64,000 nucleotides of DNA, taken from the NCBI GenBank assembly GCA_017524545.1, contig JAFXVN010000014.1, forward strand, positions 52,300 to 116,299, given 5' to 3'. How positions within the stretch are numbered: position 1 is the stretch's first letter; every line of letters begins with the position of its first letter. Under the pieces are notes generated by a model. That model saw only the letters and a program-made list of their open reading frames with translations. It did not search any database and was not told the DNA's origin. Source of the stretch: Bacteroidaceae bacterium. GTDB taxonomy: Bacteria; Bacteroidota; Bacteroidia; Bacteroidales; Bacteroidaceae. Of the stretch, positions 16,120-26,741 are shown piece by piece. The translations under genes and the position numbers were made by a program.

Positions 16120-17529
16120 ATGGAACTTGACATGCTGACTGCCGTTTCGCCCATCGACGGACGATACAGGGGCAAGACAGAGGCACTGGCTGCATACTTC
16201 TCGGAGTACGCCCTCATCCGCTATCGTGTCCGCGTCGAAGTGGAGTATTTCATCGCTCTCATCCATCTGCCTCTGCCGCAGCTGAAGGACTTCCCCCTCA
16301 GCGACGAGCAGTTGCGCGACATCTACCTGGGCTTCACGGAGCAGGATGCCCAGCGCGTCAAGGACATTGAGGCAGTCACCAATCATGATGTCAAGGCAGT
16401 GGAGTATTTCATTAAGGAGAAATTTGAGACCCTCTCTAACTCTCCCTTAAAGGGAGAGGATTCTGGGAATGAAGCCTCCCCTTTAAGGGAAGGTTTGGTA
16501 GGGTCTTTGGAGCTTTACAAGGAGTTCATCCACTTCGGTCTCACCAGTCAGGACATCAACAATACCAGCGTACCTCTGAGCATCAAGGAGGCACTGGAGC
16601 AGGTCTATTATCCTCTTGTGGAGGAACTCATCGCCCAATTGCAGCAGTATGCCGAGGAATGGAAGGAGGTGCCGATGCTCGCCAAGACGCACGGACAGCC
16701 TGCCAGCCCGACTCGTTTGGGCAAGGAGGTGATGGTCTTCGCCTATCGCCTGCAGCGGCAGCTCGACATGCTGCGGGCATGTCCGCTTACGGCTAAGTTC
16801 GGCGGCGCGACGGGCAACTTCAATGCCCACCATGTGGCCTTCCCTCAGTACGACTGGCGGGAGTTCGGGCGTAAGTTCGTCAAAGAGAGCCTTGGCCTCG
16901 AGCGCGAGGAATATACGACGCAAATCAGCAATTACGACTGCCTCGGAGCCGTGTTCGATGCCATGAAGCGCATCAACACCATCATCATCGACCTCGACCG
17001 CGACTTCTGGCAGTACGTCTCGATGGAGTACTTCCGCCAGAAGATTAAGGCTGGCGAGGTGGGTTCGAGTGCTATGCCGCACAAGGTCAACCCCATCGAC
17101 TTCGAGAACTCCGAGGGCAACCTGGGCATTGCCAATGCCATCCTCGCGCACCTCAGCCAGAAGCTGCCCATCAGCCGCTTGCAGCGTGACCTCACGGACA
17201 GCACCGTGCTTCGCAATGTCGGCGTTCCGATGGGACACATGCTCATCAGCATACAGAGCACCTTGAAAGGCTTGCGCAAGCTTGTCCTCAACGAGGAAGC
17301 CATTCGCCGCGACCTCGAAGGCTGCTGGGCTGTCTGTGCCGAAGCCATCCAAACCATCCTCCGCCGCGAAGCCTATCCGCATCCATACGAGGCGCTCAAG
17401 GCACTCACACGCACTGGCAAAGGCATCGACGAGGCAACAATCAAGAATTTTATAGAAGAACTGAATGTCGGCGAATCCGTGAAGGAAGAGCTGCGCCAGA
17501 TAACACCATACACATATACAGGAATATAA
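16120..17529 (+). CDS. purB: Adenylosuccinate lyase
   Basis: This fumarase-superfamily enzyme acts twice in purine synthesis, on SAICAR and on adenylosuccinate. The N-terminal TAVSPIDGRYRGKTEALAAYFSEYALIRYRV is typical. The signature loop reads GSSAMPHKVNPIDFENSEGN, and KTHGQPASPTRLGKE carries a catalytic His. Between EKFETL and ELYKEFIHFGLTSQDINN the protein has about 25 extra residues (SNSPLKGEDSG through SPLREGLVGS), encoded by an inverted pair of GC-rich elements at 16428-16505. This lies just before the active-site TSQD segment, yet the frame is intact. purB, rluB and asnS follow one another on the plus strand. Confidence 0.95.
   Translation: MELDMLTAVSPIDGRYRGKTEALAAYFSEYALIRYRVRVEVEYFIALIHLPLPQLKDFPLSDEQLRDIYLGFTEQDAQRVKDIEAVTNHDVKAVEYFIKEKFETLSNSPLKGEDSGNEASPLREGLVGSLELYKEFIHFGLTSQDINNTSVPLSIKEALEQVYYPLVEELIAQLQQYAEEWKEVPMLAKTHGQPASPTRLGKEVMVFAYRLQRQLDMLRACPLTAKFGGATGNFNAHHVAFPQYDWREFGRKFVKESLGLEREEYTTQISNYDCLGAVFDAMKRINTIIIDLDRDFWQYVSMEYFRQKIKAGEVGSSAMPHKVNPIDFENSEGNLGIANAILAHLSQKLPISRLQRDLTDSTVLRNVGVPMGHMLISIQSTLKGLRKLVLNEEAIRRDLEGCWAVCAEAIQTILRREAYPHPYEALKALTRTGKGIDEATIKNFIEELNVGESVKEELRQITPYTYTGI
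16428..16505. repeat. GC-rich palindromic elements inside purB (inverted pair)
   Basis: The left unit is GACCCTCTCTAACT plus CTCCCTTAAAGGGAG. The right unit is its reverse complement in kind (CCCCTTTAAGGG plus GGTAGGGTC). About 15 bases separate them. In frame. Confidence 0.92.
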
Positions 17530-17655
17530 TTAAGAGTTAAGAATTAAAAATTAAGAAGATTAAAAGTTAAACAATTAAAGAGTTAGGAAAACACTATTTG
17601 CCCTGGCAGCAGGAAAACAAATGGTAAATGGTAAATCATTAAAAGGTAAATAAGC
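17529..17655. repeat. TTAAGA- and GGTAAA-class short repeats between purB and rluB
   Basis: AATTAAGAGTTAAGAATTAA runs lie at 17527-17585. AAATGGTAAATGGTAAATC lies at about 17620-17650, directly before the rluB start. Confidence 0.75.
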
Positions 17656-17814
17656 AGATGATGAACGAAGGAAACTGGAGAGACAAGTTCTCTGAATCGG
17701 AGGGTGGCGGTCGCCGCGAGGGCTACCGTCCTCAGGGTAATAACTATGAAAGACAAGGCGGCTATGGACGTCCCATGCGTCCGCGTGTCAGCCGCCCGTA
17801 CAATAACAATCAAG

Positions 17815-18035
17815 GGCAGGAAGGCTATCAGCCTCGCGAAGGCGGATACCAGCCTCGCCCGCGATATAACCGCGAAGGCGGCTATCAGCCTCGCGAAGGT
17901 GGATACCAACAGCGCGAAGGCGGCTACCAGCAGCGTGATGGTGGCTACCAGCCTCGTCCGCGTTACAACCGCGAAGGCAGCTACCAGCAGCCCCGCGAAG
18001 GTGGCTATCAGCCTCGTCCGCGCTACAATGGCGAA
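17815..18035. repeat. Tandem coding repeats in the N-terminal tail of rluB
   Basis: Units of about 24-27 bases around GAAGGCGGCTACCAGCCTCG encode GGYQPRE or GGYQPRPRYNRE copies, at least seven in a row. The product is a low-complexity, basic, probably RNA-binding tail. Confidence 0.85.
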
Positions 18036-18036
18036 G

Positions 18037-18063
18037 GGTACTCTCCCAGAGGGGGAGCTAAGG
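18037..18063. repeat. Degenerate GC-rich element inside rluB
   Basis: GGGTACTCTCCCAGAGGGGG and a following AGCTAAGG resemble one arm and core of the intragenic element family. It encodes GYSPRGGAKG at the end of the repeat tail. It is the weakest member of the set. Confidence 0.5.
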
Positions 18064-18875
18064 GCGGCTTTCGTCCTCGCACCGCCGGCTATAATCCTCA
18101 TGCCAAGTACAGCATGAAGAAGCAGATTGAGTACAAGGAGACACATGTCGATCCAGACGAACCCATCCGCCTGAACAAATACCTCGCCAATGCCGGCGTA
18201 TGCAGCCGTCGCGAGGCCGACGAGTTCATCGAGGCAGGCGTGGTGAAGGTCAATGGTGTGGTTGTCACAGAGCTTGGCACAAAGGTGAAGCGCTCCGACG
18301 AGGTTCACTTCCACGACCAGTTGGTCAGCATCGAGAAGAAGGTCTATGTCCTGCTCAACAAGCCGAAGGACACCGTCACCACAAGCGACGACCCGCAGAA
18401 CCGCAAGACGGTGATGGACCTCGTGAAGGGTGCTTGCCGCGAACGCATCTATCCCGTTGGCCGCCTCGACCGCAACACTACAGGTGTGCTCCTGCTCACC
18501 AACGACGGCGAGCTGGCCACCAAGCTCACACATCCCCAGTTCCTCAAGAAGAAGATTTATCATGTCTTCCTCGACAAGAACGTCACAGCTGCCGACATGA
18601 AGCAGATAGCAGACGGCATCGAACTGGAGGACGGCGAGATACATGCAGATGCTATTGAGTATGCCAACGAGACAGACCGCAAGCAGGTGGGCATCTAAAT
18701 CCATAGCGGCCGTAACCGCATCGTGCGCCGCATCTTCGAGCACCTCGGCTACAGGGTCATCAAGCTCGACCGCGTCTATTTCGCCGGTCTGACCAAGAAG
18801 AACGTCCGCCGAGGCGACTGGCGCTTCCTTACAGAGAAGGAAGTCAGCATGTTGAGGATGGGAGCCTTTGAATAA

Positions 18876-19014
18876 TTTACGATTTGACGATTTACTATTT
18901 ACGATTTATTTGTTGATTTAGTTATTTGGCTATATGTGGCGTGGATTGTAAATAGTAAAATAGTTCAATAGTAAATAAATAGTAAATCGTAAATAGTAAA
19001 ATAGTAAATATCAA
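18876..19014. repeat. TTTACGATTTACTATTT-class repeats between rluB and asnS
   Basis: Bases 18877-18910 and 18946-19012 consist almost wholly of TTTACGATTTACTATTT or its complement AAATAGTAAATCGTAAATAG. About 35 bases of other sequence lie between them. Confidence 0.85.
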
Positions 19015-19015
19015 G

Positions 19016-20467
19016 ATGAAACGTACAAAAGTAATAGATGCACTGAAGTGTACAGCATACGGGAGTGAGATATGTGTGAAAGGTTGGGTGCGCTCGAAGC
19101 GTGGCTCGAAGGGCATCTTCTTCATCGCCCTCAACGATGGAAGCACGATAAAGAACGTACAGATTGTGGGCGACGAGGCTAACTTCGAGGAAGAGACCTT
19201 GAAGCGCATCACAACGGGTGCCTGTCTGAGCGTCGAAGGCAAGCTCGTGGAGAGTCCTGCCGCTGGTCAGGCAAGCGAAATTCAAGCCACATCCATCGAG
19301 ATTCTCGGCGATTGCGACAACACCTACCCCTTGCAGAAGAAGGGTGCTTCGTGGGAGTTCCTGCGCACCGTGGCTCACCTGCGTCCGCGCACCAACACCT
19401 TCGGTGCCATCCTGCGCATTCGCCACAACATGGCAATGGCCATCCACACCTACTTCCACGAGCACGGCTACTTCTACTTCCACACGCCGCTCATCACGGC
19501 AAGTGACTGCGAGGGTGCCGGCAACATGTTCCAGGTGACAACAAAGAACCTCTACGACCTGAAGAAGGACGAGCAGGGGAAGATTATCTACGACGACGAC
19601 TTCTTCGGCGAGCAGACATCCCTGACCGTCAGCGGTCAGCTCGAAGGCGAGCTTGGCGCAACGGCACTGGGTGCCATCTACACCTTCGGCCCGACATTCC
19701 GCGCCGAGAACTCCAACACGCCCCGCCATCTTGCCGAGTTCTGGATGATTGAACCCGAGGTGGCTTTCCTCGACCAGGAGGAGCTGATGGACCTCGAAGA
19801 GGACTTCATCAAGTACTGCGTGAAGTGGGCACTCGACAACTGCAAGGACGACCTTGAATTCCTCAACAAGATGATAGACAAGACGCTTATCGAGCGTCTC
19901 GAAGGTGTCCTGAAGGAGACCTTTGTCCGTCTGCCCTATACCGAGGGCATCAACATCTTGCAGGAAGCAATTAAGAACGGCAAGAAGTTCGAGTTCCCTT
20001 GCAACTGGGGCGACGACCTTGCCAGCGAGCACGAGCGTTACCTCGTGGAGGAGCACTTCAAGAAGCCAGTCATCATGACTGACTACCCGCGTGCCTTCAA
20101 GTCGTTCTACATGAAGCAGAACCAGCCCGTGTCCGTCGATTCACCCGACGGAGCTTCTATCGGCTACAAAGGAGCCGTTGCTCCCGGTCCCACCATGCAG
20201 GGTACCGATGTACTTTTCCCATCAATCGGTGAAATTATCGGCGGCAGCGTCCGCGAGGAGAGCTACGACAAGCTGATGGCTGAGGTGAAGCGCCGCGACA
20301 TGGACATGACACACCTTTGGTGGTACCTCGACACCCGCAAGTACGGCAGCTGCCCACATGCAGGCTTTGGTCTCGGCTTCGAGCGTCTCATCCTCTTTGT
20401 CACAGGAATGCAGAACATTCGCGACGTCATTCCCTTCCCCCGCACTCCGAAAAACGCAGAGTTCTAA
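19016..20467 (+). CDS. asnS: Asparaginyl-tRNA synthetase
   Basis: This class IIb aminoacyl-tRNA synthetase charges tRNA-Asn. It starts with an OB-fold anticodon-binding domain ([26 protein letters not shown]). The class II motif 2 region is [25 protein letters not shown], and motif 3 is [34 protein letters not shown]. The length (483) is slightly above the E. coli enzyme (466). The start at 19016 comes directly after AT-rich repeats. No separate -7 box is evident, so it may be read with rluB. No intragenic element was found here. A strong terminator follows. Confidence 0.97.
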   Translation: MKRTKVIDALKCTAYGSEICVKGWVRSKRGSKGIFFIALNDGSTIKNVQIVGDEANFEEETLKRITTGACLSVEGKLVESPAAGQASEIQATSIEILGDCDNTYPLQKKGASWEFLRTVAHLRPRTNTFGAILRIRHNMAMAIHTYFHEHGYFYFHTPLITASDCEGAGNMFQVTTKNLYDLKKDEQGKIIYDDDFFGEQTSLTVSGQLEGELGATALGAIYTFGPTFRAENSNTPRHLAEFWMIEPEVAFLDQEELMDLEEDFIKYCVKWALDNCKDDLEFLNKMIDKTLIERLEGVLKETFVRLPYTEGINILQEAIKNGKKFEFPCNWGDDLASEHERYLVEEHFKKPVIMTDYPRAFKSFYMKQNQPVSVDSPDGASIGYKGAVAPGPTMQGTDVLFPSIGEIIGGSVREESYDKLMAEVKRRDMDMTHLWWYLDTRKYGSCPHAGFGLGFERLILFVTGMQNIRDVIPFPRTPKNAEF

Positions 20468-20499
20468 GCTGGAAGCAAAGACACAGCGCCAATAAATCA

Positions 20500-20560
20500 A
20501 CGGATTAAAAGGATTTCAGGAGCGTTATCTCCTATGATGAACCCTTTTAATCCGTTTTTT
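20500..20560 (+). terminator. Rho-independent terminator of asnS
   Basis: The stem ACGGATTAAAAGG pairs with CCTTTTAATCCGT, with an inner AGGAG/CTCCT hairpin, followed by TTTTTT at 20555-20560, about 30 bases past the stop. Confidence 0.85.
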
Positions 20561-20627
20561 GTATGACGATATAAACCTCCCCATAACACGGTATAAAAGT
20601 CTTTTAGGCTTGTTATATAATTATTTT

Positions 20628-20711
20628 CAAGGCGTGAAAATATATTTCCAAGCCTTGAAAATATATTATCAAGCCTTGAAAATAGATTTTCAAAGCTTGA
20701 AAATAGTTTTA
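20628..20711. repeat. 21-bp-period palindromic tandem array
   Basis: Four units start at 20628, 20649, 20670 and 20691, exactly 21 bases apart. Each has a TCAAGSCTTGA-like palindrome (CAAGGCGTG, CAAGCCTTG, CAAGCCTTG, CAAAGCTTG) followed by AAAATA and A/T spacer. It lies between the convergent ends of asnS and the secreted-protein gene. The layout matches the 22-bp arrays but the core differs. Confidence 0.85.
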
Positions 20712-20931
20712 TAACACGCTTTGTGAGGTTTTGTGACGCGCTCTGTGATGTTTTGTATGACGGATTGAGGCTTAATGTTTGCTGTCTTTTCTGTCAGCAT
20801 GAGTGCTTCTGCTGACCAACGCCTCAATTTCTCTTCGTAGTCTATGCTTCTCTATGTGACGGATTATCCTTCTTACTTTCCATTTGCTGGCTCTTTGGGT
20901 AAAAGCATATTGCAAACATGTGTGAATAAAA
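20712..20931. other. Intergenic stretch without a recognised gene
   Basis: About 220 bases between the 21-bp array and the next terminator. A GTGATG/GTGACG-like motif recurs near 20725-20760. A 62-codon minus-strand frame here has no recognisable features, and I do not call it a gene. Confidence 0.5.
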
Positions 20932-20965
20932 TGAGGGTGTGCCAATTCATTTTGACACACCCTCG
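20932..20965 (-). terminator. Hairpin terminator of the 1103-residue secreted protein gene
   Basis: GAGGGTGTG pairs with CACACCCTC across a 14-base loop. On the minus strand ATTTTATT follows. It is about 50 bases past the stop at 21016. Confidence 0.75.
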
Positions 20966-21015
20966 TCGTATTTTAGCAAGCTAAGCTTAAGCTTTTCTTA
21001 GCTGTGCCTGAGCGA

Positions 21016-24000
21016 TTAGCGAAGAACCTTCTTGCCGTTCACGATGAAGATACCCTTCTGAGTCTTCTGCACGCGCTGGCCAGCGAGGTTGTAGATGACT
21101 TCATCCTTGCCGTTCTCCTGGATAGACTCGATGCCTGTGCTAGTCTCAGTCCAAATGACGTCTGACTTGTGGCACTCGCCAGCACCGTAGTAGATGCTCT
21201 GGATACCAATCTTGCTCCAAGTAGCGGGTTCGTCGGTCGGGTTGAAGTAGAAGGTTTCGCCACCCCTATAGATGTCGTAGCTGTCATCGTAGTCATAAGG
21301 AATCTCAACCATGTCCTCTGTTACATTTTTATATTCGTTAGCGGAAACTGTATAAACAGACTGTACGCCATCCTTCTCAATCCATACGGTGTAGAAGAGC
21401 TTCGATGTCAGCAGAGCGTTGCCTTCCACATCCTCAGCAGGAATGTTGAAGTTTGCCTTGGGATAGTTGGTGCCTTCAATCTTAATTCCTTCAATCCAAG
21501 GATTAGCAGGTGTTGCTGCAAACTCTTCCATCTTTGTGATGGTTACGTTAGCGAATATCTGATAGGGGTTGAATGTCTTGCTGCCTTCGTTGAGAGCCAT
21601 GATCTGGTTGGTGCTGAAGGTGTTGGTCTCAGCATCGTAGTTCAGCACGAGGTCAACCATGTTGCCTTCTTCGTCAAGTGCTGTGATGTTGTACTTGAAG
21701 GTGGACCAAAGGATGGCGAGTTCGCCCATATACTGGCAAGCAGGTATGGTGACGGTCTTGCCGTCCTCGCTCAGTGTACCCTTTGCCCACAGGTCAACAG
21801 TGTTCTCGGAGAAGCCCTTGAAATAAACATCGTTGCCGTCGAAGCCTACCTGAGTCTGGAAGCTGTAATCCTGCCAATATGAATTGGTGTTAATTACATT
21901 TCCCTCGTCGTCGTATTCGTTCTCGGTAACATATTCTTGAGCCTTGAAGAGATAGGTGTCGGTTGCAAGGTCTTCGGGAGCTACGACAGGATCAATCACG
22001 ATGGGCTCGCCAGCGTAGATGACCATATCGTACCAGTAACCCCAAGGACTCCACTCGTCGCGGGTGTCGGCGTTCTCAAGGATGTAGTCGGTAATCTGCG
22101 TGAGAGTCTGGGCTTCTGCGTCGAAAGCAAATTCAATGTCGCAGATTTCTTCAGTCTCGGCGTTGAAGCCTACCATGTATTCTTTGCCATAGCTGTCCTC
22201 GCCGACGAACTGTCCGGTAGCGAAGGTGACGATGTTGGACTCTGTGTCGAGAGTACCCTTCATCCAAGAATCCTCGAAGTAGAAGGGGATGCCCTTTACA
22301 TAAACGTCTGTACCGTCGAATGCCACTTCCGTGCGACGCTGGATTTCATTTGCGCTTTCGCTGTCTTCGAAGATGCCTTCGATTGTCCAAACCTCTGTCT
22401 CCAGACCTTCGGGCAGTTCAAGGAGTGATTCTACAGCAGGTTCTGAAGTTACAACGATGCTGTTAATCTGAGTGTTGGCAGCGATGGTGACAACAACTGT
22501 CTGTGCGTTGCCAGTCCAAGTGGTGCCTTCAAATTCGCCGCTGTCGGCTGCATTGTCGTCGGACCACTTTGCTGTGTTGAACACAATCTGAGTGATGGCA
22601 TAGCCTGCGGGAACACTGAATGTCAGCGTGCCGCTATATACGCGCAGCTGCGGACCAGCACTGGTGCCCCAGAAACGGTTCTCGGTGGTCTTGCCCTCTT
22701 CCTTCGGAGAAATGGCCAGCGTTACGTTCCCTTCGGTCAACTCGACTGTCTCGGTGATGTCGCCATCGTGGGTGACGTTGCTTGATGTAGCCACTTCCAT
22801 TGCGTTGAAGTCGAAGGTAGCCTCAACAACAACGGGTTCGGGCTTCTCAATCTCTACCCATGCGATTTCGCTCTCGTTGGTCTCGCCGCCGCCTGTGTAG
22901 ATGCTCTTCACGCCGATGCGGTCGTACATGGTGTTGAAGTCATAGTTCAAGTACACCACTTTGTAGCCGTTATGTGAATCGAAGTCATAGCCGTCGGTGA
23001 AAGTGTATGGGATGACGCTCATGTCCTCTGTCAGCTTCACATAAAGGTCAGTTGTGAAGGTGATGGGCTGGATTTCGCCAGCGATGTCGGAGAAGAACTG
23101 GTAGTAGAGCTTGTCTTCCAACAGGTCGTTGCCTTCTACGTCAACGGCAGGAACGTCCACGAGGACATAGCCGTAGCCATTAGAGCTGTCGTAGTTACCA
23201 ACACCAGCAAATTCCGGGTTAGCAGGTACAGCTGGAACTTCCACGATAACGGGATACACGAACTGTGTGCCGTCGGTATATGCGATAGTGGCAGCATCCA
23301 GCAGACCGTACCAATATCCTGTCGAAGGAGCATAGAATGTCCAGCCACCATCGAAGGTGAGGGCACTTTCTGTGCCAGTACCAGTGATTGTGGAAGAAAC
23401 GCTGCTGCCATCAGTTGCGTATGTGTAGAACTGGCCGTATGTGGTACCGGCATCAAACATGAACTGGCTTTCAATGGCAAACTTGTTGTCGGGCTTCATG
23501 GTTACGACAACAGCCGTCTCTTCACCACCGAAGTTATAGACAGTAGCATACTTGGGGCTTTCAGGATCCTGCTCAATGAGCACGAAAACCTCGTTGTCAG
23601 CTCCGCTCTTTGCCCATGTCATCGTGCCATTCGCGGGCTGGGCAAAAGTGGAGTAATAGTAGCCAGACCACATGTAGCCGGCATAGTCTCCGTCAGCAAG
23701 AATGTCCATCCAAACGGCGTCAAACAAAACATAGCCATCTGCGAAGACGTAAGCCGCGATGGGGGTGCCTTCCTCAGCAGAAACATTCCGGAGGATAACT
23801 GTACCGTAAGTTTCGTTCACTTGCAGTGTCTGCCCGTCGGGAATGCTTAATTCGGCAATGACGCCTGCTTCCAGGAGTTTCTCGTCGGTCGTCAAGGTAA
23901 ACGTACCCTGAATGGCCTCTGTGGCATCGCTGGTGAAATTACTGATGGCGATGGTCTGCTCGTCAACCATTGTGAAGGAAGCAGCATGGCCACCGGCTGC

Positions 24001-24327
24001 GGGAGTAGCGGCTACCAAACTACCTGCCTCGCTATCGTACTCATAGTACTCAGAGCAGATCATCCAATTCTGGGCCAGCAGATCCTCTAAGCCAACCTTC
24101 TTTTGGGCTTTCTTGGCACCGGCCTTGGCCTTCTGTGCCACCTTGTTGAACTTGTCAGCCACAGGAGCTTGCACCTTGACGGCCTTGGCCATAGGTGTCA
24201 CTTGCTTGGCTGAGCTGGTCAGTACAGCATTCGCCTTCAGCGCCTGCATACCGCGCTTCTCAGGTCCTGCTGCCATTGCAGCGACAGCGATAAACGCTGC
24301 CAAAAGCATAAACGTAAACTTTTTCAT
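21016..24327 (-). CDS. Large secreted protein with sorting-type C-terminus, function unknown
   Basis: The 1103-residue protein has a signal peptide (MKKFTFMLLAAFIAVAAMAAG) and a Lys/Ala-rich region to about residue 75 (KVAQKAKAGAKKAQKKVG). About 1000 residues rich in Asp, Glu, Thr and aromatic residues follow, in beta-sandwich-like repeats. The theme LLEDKLYYQFFSD recurs as LLTSKLFYTVWIE, and AEDVEGNALL as AVDVEGNDLL, so the sequence contains at least two copies of a module. The end (IYNLAGQRVQKTQKGIFIV, then NGKKVLR) is the C-terminal module shared with other proteins in this window and resembles type IX secretion sorting domains. A surface or secreted protein is likely. No enzymatic motif was recognised. 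Confidence 0.8.
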   Translation of the reverse strand: MKKFTFMLLAAFIAVAAMAAGPEKRGMQALKANAVLTSSAKQVTPMAKAVKVQAPVADKFNKVAQKAKAGAKKAQKKVGLEDLLAQNWMICSEYYEYDSEAGSLVAATPAAGGHAASFTMVDEQTIAISNFTSDATEAIQGTFTLTTDEKLLEAGVIAELSIPDGQTLQVNETYGTVILRNVSAEEGTPIAAYVFADGYVLFDAVWMDILADGDYAGYMWSGYYYSTFAQPANGTMTWAKSGADNEVFVLIEQDPESPKYATVYNFGGEETAVVVTMKPDNKFAIESQFMFDAGTTYGQFYTYATDGSSVSSTITGTGTESALTFDGGWTFYAPSTGYWYGLLDAATIAYTDGTQFVYPVIVEVPAVPANPEFAGVGNYDSSNGYGYVLVDVPAVDVEGNDLLEDKLYYQFFSDIAGEIQPITFTTDLYVKLTEDMSVIPYTFTDGYDFDSHNGYKVVYLNYDFNTMYDRIGVKSIYTGGGETNESEIAWVEIEKPEPVVVEATFDFNAMEVATSSNVTHDGDITETVELTEGNVTLAISPKEEGKTTENRFWGTSAGPQLRVYSGTLTFSVPAGYAITQIVFNTAKWSDDNAADSGEFEGTTWTGNAQTVVVTIAANTQINSIVVTSEPAVESLLELPEGLETEVWTIEGIFEDSESANEIQRRTEVAFDGTDVYVKGIPFYFEDSWMKGTLDTESNIVTFATGQFVGEDSYGKEYMVGFNAETEEICDIEFAFDAEAQTLTQITDYILENADTRDEWSPWGYWYDMVIYAGEPIVIDPVVAPEDLATDTYLFKAQEYVTENEYDDEGNVINTNSYWQDYSFQTQVGFDGNDVYFKGFSENTVDLWAKGTLSEDGKTVTIPACQYMGELAILWSTFKYNITALDEEGNMVDLVLNYDAETNTFSTNQIMALNEGSKTFNPYQIFANVTITKMEEFAATPANPWIEGIKIEGTNYPKANFNIPAEDVEGNALLTSKLFYTVWIEKDGVQSVYTVSANEYKNVTEDMVEIPYDYDDSYDIYRGGETFYFNPTDEPATWSKIGIQSIYYGAGECHKSDVIWTETSTGIESIQENGKDEVIYNLAGQRVQKTQKGIFIVNGKKVLR

Positions 24328-24392
24328 ACGCTAATGTTTTTAATGTTAATACTAAAGTTAATTTGTTAATTTGCTTATTTGCTAATTAGTCG

Positions 24393-24400
24393 CAAAGGTA
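24393..24400 (-). promoter_or_regulatory. -7 promoter box for the 1103-residue protein gene
   Basis: The minus-strand sequence is TACCTTTG, 66 bases upstream of the ATG at 24327. AATTTGCTTATTTGCTAATT repeats lie between. Confidence 0.7.
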
Positions 24401-24564
24401 TAAAATAATGTTTAATTAAGGAAGTGTTATGCGGAATTATTTTACTTAATTTGTTGAAAAGCGATAATAGTGCCGCCATTTTGTCCTTCTTTGTGTCATT
24501 TTGTCGGGCATTGAGCTGTTATTGGGTGTTGAAGATGGAAGATTAAGGATTTGCACGCGGTTTG

Positions 24565-24602
24565 TATTGTAAAAGGTAAAAAAGTGAAAAGGTTAAAAAT
24601 TT
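24565..24602. repeat. GGTAAAA-class short repeats upstream of clpB
   Basis: AAAAGGTAAAAAAGTGAAAAGG and a following GTTAAAAA lie directly before the clpB start. This is the same class as at 5.65 and 16.03 kb. Confidence 0.7.
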
Positions 24603-24610
24603 AAGGAGCT

Positions 24611-26734
<2,124 letters not shown>

Positions 26735-26741
26735 ACAAGTT

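Larger units (their letters stand above)
17658..18875 (+). pseudogene. rluB: 23S rRNA pseudouridine synthase (RluB/RsuA family) interrupted by a TAA nonsense codon
   Basis: The frame starts with about 150 residues of Gly/Tyr/Arg-rich tandem repeats (GGYQPRPRYNREG, GGYQQREGG). An S4 RNA-binding domain follows at about residue 169 (RLNKYLANAGVCSRREADEFI), then the catalytic domain with Asp271 in GRLDRNTTGVLLL. At 18696-18698 an in-frame TAA follows KQVGI. The same frame then continues with IHSGRNRIVRRIFEHLGYRV and LDRVYFAGLTKK to a natural stop at 18873-18875. In relatives a Glu codon (GAA) stands at this place, so one G-to-T change explains it. The lost part includes the conserved NRxVRRxFE motif, so the truncated 346-residue product is probably inactive. 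A sequencing or assembly error is possible. A degenerate GC-rich element lies at about 18037-18063. Confidence 0.9.

Noticed and set aside
16433-16504. GC-rich hairpins inside genes read as transcription terminators
   Set aside because: They lie deep inside genes whose conserved parts continue downstream and are not followed by T-runs, so termination is not their main role.
18696-18698. Programmed readthrough or recoding of the TAA in rluB
   Set aside because: TAA is not a known selenocysteine or pyrrolysine codon, and no recoding structure is evident. A mutation or sequence error is simpler.
17583-18743. 386-codon minus-strand open frame with Ala/Val/Ser repeats
   Set aside because: It is the antisense reading of the repetitive rluB tail. 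rluB has conserved domains on the plus strand.
18965-20056. 363-codon minus-strand open frame
   Set aside because: Antisense to asnS, whose class II motifs are unmistakable.
20772-20960. 62-codon minus-strand frame between asnS and the secreted-protein gene
   Set aside because: It overlaps the terminator hairpin at 20932-20965 and has no promoter or recognisable motif.
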